Shown piece by piece: positions 26,232 through 35,800 of a DNA stretch of 64,000 bases (its first letter is position 1; each line of letters opens with the position of its first letter). The stretch is from assembly GCA_900542295.1 (NCBI GenBank), contig UQNJ01000003.1, positions 111,115-175,114 of the forward strand, given 5' to 3'. The position numbers and the translations under genes are program-made. Origin of the DNA: an uncultured Eubacteriales bacterium (GTDB lineage: Bacteria > Bacillota > Clostridia > Peptostreptococcales > Anaerovoracaceae). The notes under the pieces were generated by a model, which worked only from the letters and a program-made list of their open reading frames with translations, was not told where the DNA came from and searched no databases.

Positions 26232-26773
26232 TTTGGTACCTCCTTTTCTATGTAATCAAGCAGCGAGCTTATATTGTCATAAACCGGCAGTATGTTTTCA
26301 GAGCCGGAACGCATGAAGCCCTCGTCTGAGGCATGTTTCAACATACAGCATAGAGAGTCGTAATATCCTTTTATATTGAATAGAGCAACAGGTTTACAAT
26401 GACGACCGAGCTGTTTTAATGTTAAAATTTCAAAGAGTTCTTCAAATGTACCAATACCGCCGGGAACTGCGATGAAAGCATCGGAACGTTCTTCCATAAT
26501 CTGTTTTCTCTCGCGCATGGTATCGGTAAATATAAATTCGTTACAGCTGCTATGTAGTATATCCGGTTTATCAAAAAAACGAGGTGCAACTCCGACAGAA
26601 AATCCGCCTGCGCTCTGCACGCCTCTAACCGCAGCGCCCATAAGACCGCTGCTGCCGCCCCCGAATACGAGAGAATGACCTCTTTCTGCTATAACTCTGC
26701 CAAGCTGAAAAACTGCATCATGATATTTTTTATTTATATTGTCACTGCTTGCACCGTAGATACAAATGTTCAT
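26228..26773 (-). CDS. LOG-family nucleoside-monophosphate phosphoribohydrolase (TIGR00730)
   Basis: A 181-residue Rossmann-like protein with the LOG signature PGGIGTFEELFE (about 104-115), the N-terminal FGGGSSGLMG phosphate loop, and the MRERKQIM motif. Plant LOG releases free cytokinin bases from their 5'-monophosphates; bacterial members act on AMP-like substrates or are uncharacterised. It is the first gene of a two-gene minus-strand operon. A likely promoter reads TTGACT (26817-26822 on the complement), 18 bp, TAATAT, inside the dyad at 26785-26802. Confidence 0.87.
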   Translation of the reverse strand: MNICIYGASSDNINKKYHDAVFQLGRVIAERGHSLVFGGGSSGLMGAAVRGVQSAGGFSVGVAPRFFDKPDILHSSCNEFIFTDTMRERKQIMEERSDAFIAVPGGIGTFEELFEILTLKQLGRHCKPVALFNIKGYYDSLCCMLKHASDEGFMRSGSENILPVYDNISSLLDYIEKEVPK

Positions 26774-26784
26774 AAATTTACCTC

Positions 26785-26802
26785 CGATATTATATTATCG
26801 GA
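26785..26802. promoter_or_regulatory. dyad in the divergent promoter region
   Basis: CCGATA-TTATAT-TATCGG has 6 bp perfect arms and overlaps the predicted -10 of the minus-strand operon. It also sits 38-55 bp upstream of the + strand gene at 26840, so one factor could govern both directions. Confidence 0.4.
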
Positions 26803-26839
26803 TAGTAGTTCAAAAAGTCAATGTGAGAATGGGAAAATC

Positions 26840-27655
26840 ATGTTTAAAAAGAAAATAAAGAAAAAAGCAATAATAGTTTTAACAGTTGTCATTATATTAA
26901 CTCTTACAGCTGTTTCACCGCTGGGCTCTTACGGATTAAGTCTGGGTGCTATGAAAATATACAGTGCGTCAGAGGCAGAAAACAGCTACATGAACGAAAA
27001 GGGTATCCATATTGATATGCCCTCGGCTAACGGGTGGTATCCATTTGTTATGACCTTCAATGCGGACAGTGAATTCAGGAGATTTACATCAGGAGATGCA
27101 GAGCATCTGACTATAATGTATAATTTTCCCGGGTTCGATTTAAAAAAAGGGTGCAGCAGAATTTATGATGATGAGTCACCTTATTACAGCAGTTTTTACG
27201 GAGCATACTGTGTTGACGGAAATTTTGGGTTTGGTGAAAGCGGAGAGCTTGACGAAAAGATGGCGGGAATGGTTCCTGAATATGATTACACCAAGTTGGT
27301 TTTGAGAGATTTAGGGCTTCCTGAAGATAAACAAGTATTTGACTGGAAAGTTAATGAAACTGAAGAAGATGTTTATGCTGCAGGAATCGGAGGATGGCAG
27401 ACGGTGGATGCAGAACTGACGGTAAACGGGCTTTTGCATGAAAAGAAAGATTATCTTAGAAATTATGTCCAGTATGGGATTCCGAAATATGAGTCAGATA
27501 CGGATTTCGCACCAATAAGAATGAAAGGAAAAGTATATGGCAAGTATTTTGCTGAAAAGGATGTAAGTATATATTTTTATGTAATAGCCGCTAATGAAAA
27601 GGTTATTGCTCAATTTGACAGCGAAATTTTAAAGAATAGTAAAATATCACAATGA
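26840..27655 (+). CDS. secreted or membrane-anchored protein of unknown function
   Basis: A 271-residue protein I do not recognise. It has a lysine-rich N-terminus (MFKKKIKKK) and one hydrophobic segment (about residues 9-30) acting as signal peptide or anchor, then an acidic, aromatic-rich extracellular part with WYPFVMTFN, YNFPGFDLKKGCSRIYDD and FYVIAANEKVIAQFDSE. Two cysteines in the mature region could pair. The frame opens at 26675, but the ATG at 26840 gives the signal sequence and lies outside the divergent LOG gene. The ribosome-binding site is weak (AATGGGAAAATC). The following recombinase has its own site. Confidence 0.65.
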   Translation: MFKKKIKKKAIIVLTVVIILTLTAVSPLGSYGLSLGAMKIYSASEAENSYMNEKGIHIDMPSANGWYPFVMTFNADSEFRRFTSGDAEHLTIMYNFPGFDLKKGCSRIYDDESPYYSSFYGAYCVDGNFGFGESGELDEKMAGMVPEYDYTKLVLRDLGLPEDKQVFDWKVNETEEDVYAAGIGGWQTVDAELTVNGLLHEKKDYLRNYVQYGIPKYESDTDFAPIRMKGKVYGKYFAEKDVSIYFYVIAANEKVIAQFDSEILKNSKISQ

Positions 27656-27688
27656 TTTATTATGATAGCCTTCTTATTTATGGAATAA

Positions 27689-27707
27689 AATATCTGTTAC
27701 AGATATT
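27689..27707. promoter_or_regulatory. perfect palindrome before the recombinase gene
   Basis: AATATCTG-TTA-CAGATATT: 8 bp perfect arms around three bases, ending directly before the ribosome-binding site AAGGAGGG. It could be an operator, a hairpin in the leader, or a binding site for the recombinase itself. Confidence 0.55.
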
Positions 27708-27720
27708 AAGGAGGGATATT

Positions 27721-28560
27721 ATGAAAAGAAAAAAATTTAGAGCAAGTTATGTTGCTGATTTTGTCGAATACCTTTGTAGTGAGGAGAAGAGTCCGGCAAC
27801 GATAAAAAAGTATGAGAGAGATGTTAGAAATTTCCGGAAATTTATAGGACACGGAACTATGGACAAAGAGGCTGTAATCAACTATAAAATTCAGATTTCC
27901 AAGAGTTATGCACCGGCCAGTGTTAATTCGATGATAGCTTCTCTTAACAGCTTTTTTAGGTATGTGGGATATGATGAATGTTGTCTCAAATATGTGAAAG
28001 TACAGAAACAGATGTTTGAGGCAGATGAAAAAAATCTCAGCTATGATGATTACCGGAAACTTTTAGATATTGCAGGTGACAGTCAAATCGGTGCTATAAT
28101 AAAAACATTGTGTGGAACGGGAATAAGAGTCAGCGAATTAAAGTATATAACTGTATCAGCTGTCAGGTGCGGCAAAGCTGTTGTAGAATGTAAGAACAAA
28201 AAAAGAATAATACTGATTCCGCATCATATGCAGAATTTTCTTATTTCATATATTTTAAAAAACGATATAAAGGATGGACCGGTATTTGTAAGCAGAAACG
28301 GAAATCCTGTAGATAGAACTAATATATGGAAAAAAATGAAAGAATTGTGTATGGAAGCCGATGTCAGTCCCGAAAAAGTTTTTCCTCATAACCTAAGGCA
28401 TCTGTTTGCAAGAATGTTTTATTCCATGGACGGAGACATAGTAAGACTGGCGGATGTTCTCGGACATAGCAATATAAACACAACAAGAATATATACGATG
28501 GAAACAGGAAGAGAACATCTTGAACTTCTTGAAAAATTGCAGGAGATCCTTACAACATAA
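27721..28560 (+). CDS. tyrosine recombinase (XerC/D-like integrase)
   Basis: A 279-residue tyrosine recombinase with an N-terminal SAM-like core-binding domain (about 8-85) and a C-terminal catalytic domain. All catalytic residues are visible: Arg136 in CGTGIRVSEL, a Lys near 160, His223 and Arg226 in FPHNLRHLFA, His249 in LGHSN and the nucleophile Tyr258 in RIYTM. The ATG at 27721 has AAGGAGGG 5 bp upstream; the earlier start at 27652 would run through a palindrome. No phage or element genes are adjacent, so this looks like a lone XerC/D-type enzyme. A second palindrome overlaps its stop. Confidence 0.88.
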   Translation: MKRKKFRASYVADFVEYLCSEEKSPATIKKYERDVRNFRKFIGHGTMDKEAVINYKIQISKSYAPASVNSMIASLNSFFRYVGYDECCLKYVKVQKQMFEADEKNLSYDDYRKLLDIAGDSQIGAIIKTLCGTGIRVSELKYITVSAVRCGKAVVECKNKKRIILIPHHMQNFLISYILKNDIKDGPVFVSRNGNPVDRTNIWKKMKELCMEADVSPEKVFPHNLRHLFARMFYSMDGDIVRLADVLGHSNINTTRIYTMETGREHLELLEKLQEILTT

Positions 28561-28575
28561 TGCTTATTATGTTGT
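28552..28575. repeat. perfect inverted repeat over the recombinase stop codon
   Basis: ACAACATAAT-GCTT-ATTATGTTGT has 10 bp perfect arms and includes the TAA at 28558-28560. It is not followed by a T tract (TTAAAAAG), so it is a poor terminator, and may be a recombinase or protein binding site. Confidence 0.5.
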
Positions 28576-28675
28576 TAAAAAGAACCCTAAATGTCATCTC
28601 CATTATATAATAGTGAAAAGTAAAAAGCTACATAAAATTTTCTTTAAAAATAACACAAATCGCTCCTTATGATAG

Positions 28676-28724
28676 GGCTGAAGAATGATATGACAACTTG
28701 TCGATATTTCTTCAGCCTTTTTTT
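28676..28724 (+). terminator. strong intrinsic terminator
   Basis: GGCTGAAGAA (28676-28685) pairs with TTCTTCAGCC (28708-28717), enclosing an inner GACA/TGTC stem, and is followed by seven T residues. It probably ends the recombinase transcript. Confidence 0.9.
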
Positions 28725-28869
28725 GTCCTTAAAAAAGTCTCTGTCCGAGATGAGTATTGGTGAACAAAAAATATACATTTTCACAGATAATTATGTATAA
28801 ACAAATTTTCATTTTAGAAGTGAGATATATAAACCAAAGTATGATATAATTATAATTTGAAATTTTTTG

Positions 28870-28901
28870 CTGTTATTTTTGTCTATATAGACAAATAACA
28901 G
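28870..28901. promoter_or_regulatory. long palindromic operator-like site before the HXXP gene
   Basis: CTGTTATTT-(TT)-GTCTA-TA-TAGAC-AAATAACAG is a palindrome of 14 bp arms broken only by two extra T. It starts about 20 bp after the -10 element at 28845, so a bound repressor would block transcription. The GTCTATATAGAC core is like TetR-family operators. Confidence 0.65.
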
Positions 28902-28935
28902 TTAGAAAAGCTTGAGTTTGACGGAGGAAGCATCA

Positions 28936-29550
28936 ATGAAAAAGCTGATTTTAAATTATAATCTTGAAATACTAACTGTGGTTTTGGCAATCGTATTTGG
29001 TGTGAGCCTTTTCTTTTGGAATAGTCTGACTCTCGCAGGCAAATCATTGCTTGGGCTTATGGTTTTATATACCCTTCATGAGTGGAAGGAATCCAGATTC
29101 CCCGGCGGTTTTTATGACCTGTTTTTTGGAGGATTTGGAGTAGAAATCACCGCAAGTGAAGCAAGAATGCACTTGCCTGTTGCAATATACATCTTAATTA
29201 TGTTACTTGTTCCGTTTGCTTTGCAGCAGACACCATTTCTTGTTTTGATTTCTTTAGGACTTGGGCTTTTTGAAGGTGTGATTCATGTTGCGGGTATCAA
29301 AATACACAAGTTAAAAAAGCCATATACTCCTGGTATGATTACAGGAATCATTATGTTCTCCTATTCTGTCTTTATTATCACACAAATCAACAGAGCAGGT
29401 GGATTACCAACTTGGCAATGGATTATCGGATTTATCCTTGCGTTTGTTGGATTTGCAGTTATGGAACAATTCTTCTTAAGAACAGTTGGACTTACTTTTG
29501 TTGATTTTAGAAAAATGGCAATGGCTCGTGTCTTAGGAAATAAGAAATAA
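28936..29550 (+). CDS. HXXP-motif multi-pass membrane protein
   Basis: A 204-residue protein with about six membrane segments. The block LYTLHEWKESRFPGGFYDLF carries the HExxxxRFPGG signature of the HXXP (PF13787-type) family, and a later GLFEGVIHVAGIKIHK holds two more conserved-looking His. Function is unknown in this family. The ATG at 28936 is 7 bp after GGAGGA. It is a single-gene unit between terminators, behind a long palindrome, which points to control by a dedicated repressor not encoded next to it. Confidence 0.75.
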   Translation: MKKLILNYNLEILTVVLAIVFGVSLFFWNSLTLAGKSLLGLMVLYTLHEWKESRFPGGFYDLFFGGFGVEITASEARMHLPVAIYILIMLLVPFALQQTPFLVLISLGLGLFEGVIHVAGIKIHKLKKPYTPGMITGIIMFSYSVFIITQINRAGGLPTWQWIIGFILAFVGFAVMEQFFLRTVGLTFVDFRKMAMARVLGNKK

Positions 29551-29597
29551 ACAGATAAACAAATCCCTATTTGTTGAACTGAATAGCACTATTCTCC

Positions 29598-29640
29598 GAA
29601 AGGAGCAAGGTTGAAATCCACCTTGCTCCTTTTCGTTTGT
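29598..29640 (+). terminator. intrinsic terminator
   Basis: AAAGGAGCAAGGT (29599-29611) and ACCTTGCTCCTTT (29620-29632) form a 13 bp perfect stem, followed by TCGTTTGT. It closes the HXXP unit. Confidence 0.85.
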
Positions 29641-29725
29641 CAATGAGCATTCATATAAAAGGAATAAAAAGGTCAGTTATACATACCAATACTTATCTGG
29701 GACAGAGAGTAAAAAAAGAAAAGCA

Positions 29726-29739
29726 TATCTTTAAAGATA
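29726..29739. promoter_or_regulatory. perfect 14 bp palindrome before the giant surface protein gene
   Basis: TATCTTTAAAGATA lies 63 bp upstream of the start at 29802, ahead of a -10-like TATAAA at 29759. It may be an operator; it could also be chance in AT-rich DNA. Confidence 0.35.
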
Positions 29740-29801
29740 CATAATAAGCATTATGTTGTATAAAATGCCGAAAATGTAATTGTTTGTGAAAGGAGAACAA
29801 A

Positions 29802-32800
29802 ATGGTTACAAAAGGAAGGCATAAAAGATGCAAGAAAGGACATCTTGTAATGCTTATTGCACTGATGATTGTATGTATGATTTCCGGCAGTATAATATAT
29901 GCATCATCTGGAGAGAACTTAAGCGCTGCGTCAATCAGAGCGCAGAATGCCGAAATTGTGGTAGACGATCCGTCTATAAATGATTGGACGGAAATCGCGC
30001 AGAGTAATACTAAATTTATAGGCCGTATATGGACAGATAAAACTGTATATAAGGATAATGTTACTTTGCCGGGAACCCCTGATATTACCGTAAATAAAGG
30101 GGATTCCGATTTTCTTGTTGCACTTTCGGCTATTTCATCGACATCGAATATCAGGACATTATCAGGAGGAGTACCACTTGATATTGTAATGGTACTTGAT
30201 ACGTCAGGAAGTATGGACGAAGATATGGGCGCTGAATATGTACAGACATATGATGACGGCAAGATGTGGCAGAAAAGATATGTGCTGGTAGACGGAAAAT
30301 ATACGGAGATTAAAAGATACGGCTTGATAAACTGGACATGGCAGCTTAACGGAAAAGATATCCAGGTAAAGTACAGCGAATCAGACAGTGGCTATCAGAT
30401 GTATAAGTTAGAAGAATTAAGCAAAATGGATGCGCTTAAGAATGCTGTTAATAATTTTATTGATGCTACGGCCGATATAAATGGCAGTATAAGCAGCAGC
30501 GATGAAAGACATAGAATTTCTATTGTCAATTATGCAAGCAGCAGTGATATAAGGCAGCATTTTGTTGAATGTACAAATGATACCAAGGCTGATTTGAAAA
30601 GTGTAGTAAATGAGCTTAATGCAAATGGGGCGACTGCTGCGGATTACGGAATGGAAAAGGCGGCAGAAGAACTTAAAACAGCAAGAGCGGGTGCAAAGAA
30701 AGTAGTTATTTTCTTTACTGACGGAGAACCTAATCATCAAAGCGGATTTGACGGCAATGTTGCTGATGCTGCAATAGGTATCGCCAAGACTATGAAGGAT
30801 AGCGGAACAATAATATACAGTATAGGTATATTTGAAAATGCAGATCCTGCCGGAGACAGCAATGCCAATAAGTATATGAATGGTATTTCCAGCAATTATC
30901 CTGATGCGGAAAGTTACAAAAATCTCGGCAATCGTGTAAGCGAAGATGCAAATTATTATAAGGTTGCAGCAGATTCGGCTAAGCTTAATAATATCTTCAA
31001 TGAGATTCTTGAAGAAAGTGTAAGCAACGCAGGTTATCCTACACATATAGACAGACCAAGCGGAGAACCGGTCGATGCAGCTAAGAGCGGATATGTGACA
31101 TTTACTGATAAGTTGGGATCATATATGCAGGTAGATAGCTTTAAAAGTATAATATTTGCAGATGAAGAGTTTACCCTGCCGGCAAATGGAAAAACAACTT
31201 CGGGAGAGACTGATACATATGTGTTTGAGGGAACAGCAGGAAATACATTGTATCCGAACGGAAATCTCAATTCTATTATAATTACAGTAAAGCACGGACA
31301 GAATCTTAAGGACGGAGATACTGTAACTGTTGCAGTTCCGGCAGCTATGATACCATTAAGAGATTTTGACGTGGACTCAGAAAATACAGACAGTATTACA
31401 ACAACGGTAAGTGAGACATTGCCTATAAGAATTTTCTATGGAGTAAGTCTGAAAGAGGGTGTTGCTAAAGCTCTCGAAAATCCTGACAGTGATTTAGCAC
31501 AATATATAAGTGAAAATTCAAAGGACGGTAAGGTAAGCTTCTATTCAAATGATTTTACAAGCGGAAGCGAGCTTGGAAACACTACTTCAAAATTCATACC
31601 GGCTATAGGAAACAGCTTCTACTATTTTACTGAAGACTCATATCTGTTTTCAGATGAAGAATGCACCGTACCTATAACAGAAAACATTCAGGGGCATGGC
31701 GGGTATTATTACCAAAGAACTTACTATGAAAAAGACAGCGGAACGCCTAAGACTTATGCGATAGACATAAGAGGTTCCGGACTTAATCAGCTTCTTGAAT
31801 CTGCAAGGAAGGATGATAATAAAGGCGGACAGTATTACATACCGGCAGGAACTCCAAGACTTACAACTGTAAATGACACATACAGGGAAAAAGTCAATAA
31901 CCTGACAGGAACGGCTAAGGTGGTAATATCGCCTATATGGAATGAACTTACAGTTGCAGGAGCAAAAGATATAACTGTATATCTGGGAAACAACGGTCGT
32001 ATGGACTTGGATTTGCCGGGAACTCTTAAAATAAGCAAGAATGTTGAAACGGCAGATGGTTTTGATGCACAGAAGTTCAATAATACTGAATTTGAGTTTG
32101 AGCTGGATTTAGGTCAAGCAGCAGGAACTTATGATACCCAGATTGTTTCAAAGGACGGCACAAAGACTTCCGGAACAATTCAAAATGGTGATAGTTTCAA
32201 GCTGAAATCAGGCGAACAAATTTATGTTTACGGACTTGAAGCAGGTGTTAAATACTCAGTGACCGAAAAATCAAAAGTAGGATTCACAGCTACAGTCACC
32301 GGCAACAACGGAACTGTAATAAGCGGACAGGAACAGGAAATAAAGTTTACTAATACTTATAAAGCGGAGATTCCTGCTTCCGTTGATACTTCCAGGTTCT
32401 TTAAGGGATATAAAGTCCTTAGCGGAAGGGATTGGAAAGCAGGTGAAAGCTTCAGATTTGTTTTAGATAACGGGACTGCTCCGGCAGCAGAAAAATCAGA
32501 AGTTACACTTACTTCAAAGGAAGATGGCACATACAAAGAGAACAGCAAGATTGAGTTCGATTTCGGAAAAGTGACATTTACCAGACCCGGTGTTTATAAG
32601 TATGACATTTTTGAGGTAGAGCCTGTACAGACAGTACCGGGAATGTCATATTCAAGCGCACGATATCAGGTAACTGTTACAGTTGAAGACAACGGTGACG
32701 GAACTATGAGTGCATCCTCCGAAATGAAGCAAGTGAGAAATGACGAAGCGGAACAGACAGATAAAACCGTTGATATAGCAGCATTTACCAACAAGTATGG

Positions 32801-35800
32801 TGCTGAGGCAGTTATGTACGGACCTATCGGATACAAAGAGTATAAGGATTTGTCCGGAGGAGGAATGCCGCTTGAAAACTGTAATTTCCGGTTTAGAGTC
32901 ACACCTTTAACCGAAGGAGCTCCAGTACCCGGCAGTGTAGATGAGAGTGCAGAGTCATTTACAGTAGGGCAGGGTGAACATCAAATAAATTACGGAAATG
33001 CAAAATTCACTGCACAACATGATAAACCGTATTACGATTACCTTCTTGAAGAAGTGATACCTCAAGGTGCAGATGAAAGTAATAATTATGTTCTTAACGG
33101 AATGAAATATGATCCGGCAAAGTATATAGCAAGATTTTCACCGGAAGTTGTTCAGGAGCCGGGACAGGAAGCACAAGTAAGAGTTACGGTTTCTTACTGG
33201 CATACTATTGATGGAGTGACACCGTTAAGACCTATTGATGACAAGGCAATACATTTCTATAACAGTTATGACCCTGAGGATGCTGTACTTACAGGAGATA
33301 CAGCATTTCACGGAGAAAAAACTCTTATAGGAAGAGATATGAAAGACGGTGAAGTTTTCAGCTTTAATCTCCAGACTGCCGACAGGGCTACGGCACAGGC
33401 AGTTGCAGACGGAAAGATTCTGATAAGCAGTTGGGATAATACCTTGGAGAAGGCTTCTGCCAGTGTTTCAGAAGCAAAGGACGGCGTTTCTGCCGGATTT
33501 GATTTTGGCAATGCAACCTTTACAGAAGTGGGAACATACAAGTTTACGATTACAGAAGAGCCGGGCAGTGCAGGCGGAGTTTCATATGATAATCATGAGA
33601 CAAAGGTTACTGTAACTGTAACAGATGAAAACGGAAGTCTTAAGGCATCGGTTGATTACGATAACGGCAAAGACAGGCCTGATGACAAAGCCGTATTTGA
33701 AAACAGGTACAAAGCTTCCTTGGACTACGGACAGTCAGGAGGAATTATCGTAACCAAGACGCTTAACGGAAGAAATATGAATGTAGGTGAATTCACATTT
33801 ACGATAGAATCCGACGACAAGAAATTGTCCCAAGGAGATGCTGAATTTACTAATCCGGCAGGCAGAGACGGTGATGCCGTAGTAATGAAAAAATTGCAGA
33901 GCCTTAAATTTACCGAGGCAGATGTGGGCAAAACTTTTACGTATATTTTAGACGAGACAGAGGATAAAGATGCCGGAGGCATAACATATGACAAGTCGAA
34001 GTATAAAATAGAAATAACAGTAACTGACCCTGAAAAAGACGGCAGACTTTCAGCTGAAACTTCCGTTACTAAAATAATGGATTCTCAAGGTAAAGAAGTT
34101 AATGAAGCCGCAGGCAAATATGACTTGGCTGAAAATGAAGTTCCTGAGGTTGCATTTGTCAACAGTTATAATGCGGAACCTCTTGATTTTGATACAGAAG
34201 GACTGTTTACTAAAATTTTGAGGGGAAGAAAGTGGCTTGACAGTGATGAATTTAAATTTAATATCCGAGCTGTGACAGAAAATGCACCTATGCCTGATAA
34301 TACGGAGGTAAAGGTGAATAAGCCTGAAAAAGGTGACAGTGTCAAGTTTGGCTTCGGAAAAATCACATTCAACCGTGCAGGTGTTTATGAATACCGTATA
34401 AGTGAGGAAGCCGGCAATATTCCGGGAGTTAAGTATTCCTCCAATGAAGCTGTGTTGAAAGTTACTGTAAGAGATAACGGTGACGGAACATTTACTGCTG
34501 TACCGGATATAATAAGCGGTACTTTTGAAAATATATATAAGGCATCCATAGATTACGAAGCTGCCGGAGGACTTGAAATAACAAAGACTCTGACAGGAAG
34601 GAATATGGAAGAAGGACAGTTTGAATTTACTGTAAAAGGACTCGATGATGAATCAAGACAGAAACTTAAAACTGATAAGACAGGCCTTAAATTTGAAAAT
34701 GAAAAAGCAGCTGACGGAGAAAAAATAACAGTAGTATCCCTCGGAGAATATTTCAGCTTTGGCATGAGCGATGCAGGAAAGACATACACTTATGAAATAG
34801 CTGAAACAAATACCGGGGCGCACGGCTATATATATGACAGAGAAGTAAGAACTGTAAAGATAAGTATCAGTGACAATCTCGACGGCAGGATGAAAGTTGT
34901 CACAAAGATAACAGGCGGAAATGATACAGCTGAATATACTTATATTACAGGTGAGGCTGCGTCTGAGAAAGCTGTTGTGAATTTTGAAAACAGATATAAA
35001 TCAGAAACGACAGCAGAAACAGCCGCATCACTTAAGGCTTGGAAAAAGCTTATAGGAAGACCTTTAAATGACGGAGAATTTAAGTTTGAAGTAGCAACTA
35101 AAGGCAATACAACTGAAACAGTTATGACCGGTACAAACAATGCCGAGGGTGTTGTAAATTTCAATAAAAAATTTGAATATACAACAGATACTTTGAAGAA
35201 AGCCGTCAAAGACGGATATGCCGTTAGGTCGGAAACAGAGAAAGGATATCAGTGGACTGTAAATTATATTGTGTCAGAAGATACGACAGGATTTGCACAG
35301 AAGGGAATCACTGCTGCAAATAGTTCTTACGATTTTACTGTAATTGTACAGGATAACGGTGACGGAACTCTGACATCCAAGGTGAATTATCCTGAGGGTG
35401 AAAGCGTTATATTTACAAATGTATATTCGACCGGGGAGCCGATTGCTCTTAATCTTTCGGGCAGCAAGATATTAAAGGCTGAGGAAGGACTTTTACCGGA
35501 TGACATTACAGGCAAATTTACATTTACACTTGAAGGAAAGGATAATGCTCCGATGCCGTCTTGCAATGAGGTTCAAAACGATAAGAACGGCAATATATCT
35601 TTTGGAAATGTCACATTCAGCCTCGATATGCTTAAAGATGTAAAGACAGCCGATGACGGTTCAAGAACCAAGGTGTTTAAGTATGTCGTTTCTGAGAGCG
35701 GAACAATGCCGGGCATCACAAATGATACGGAAAAAGACTTTACTGTGATTCTTAAGGATGACGGAAAGGGTCACCTGACTGCAAATGCAGGAAAGGGAGC

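Larger units (their letters stand above)
28561..28935. other. intergenic region with terminator, promoter and operator-like dyad
   Basis: This stretch holds no credible gene. In order it carries the rest of the stop-codon dyad, the terminator at 28676-28724, an extended -10 (TGATATAAT, TATAAT at 28845-28850), the palindrome at 28870-28901 and the ribosome-binding site GGAGGA at 28923. Confidence 0.7.

Noticed and set aside
27721..28560. Integrase of a prophage or integrative element
   Set aside because: There are no phage, conjugation or att-flanked cargo genes around it, and no tRNA beside it.
28676..28724. Riboswitch in the spacer before the HXXP gene
   Set aside because: The structure is a simple long stem with a T tract, explained as a terminator.
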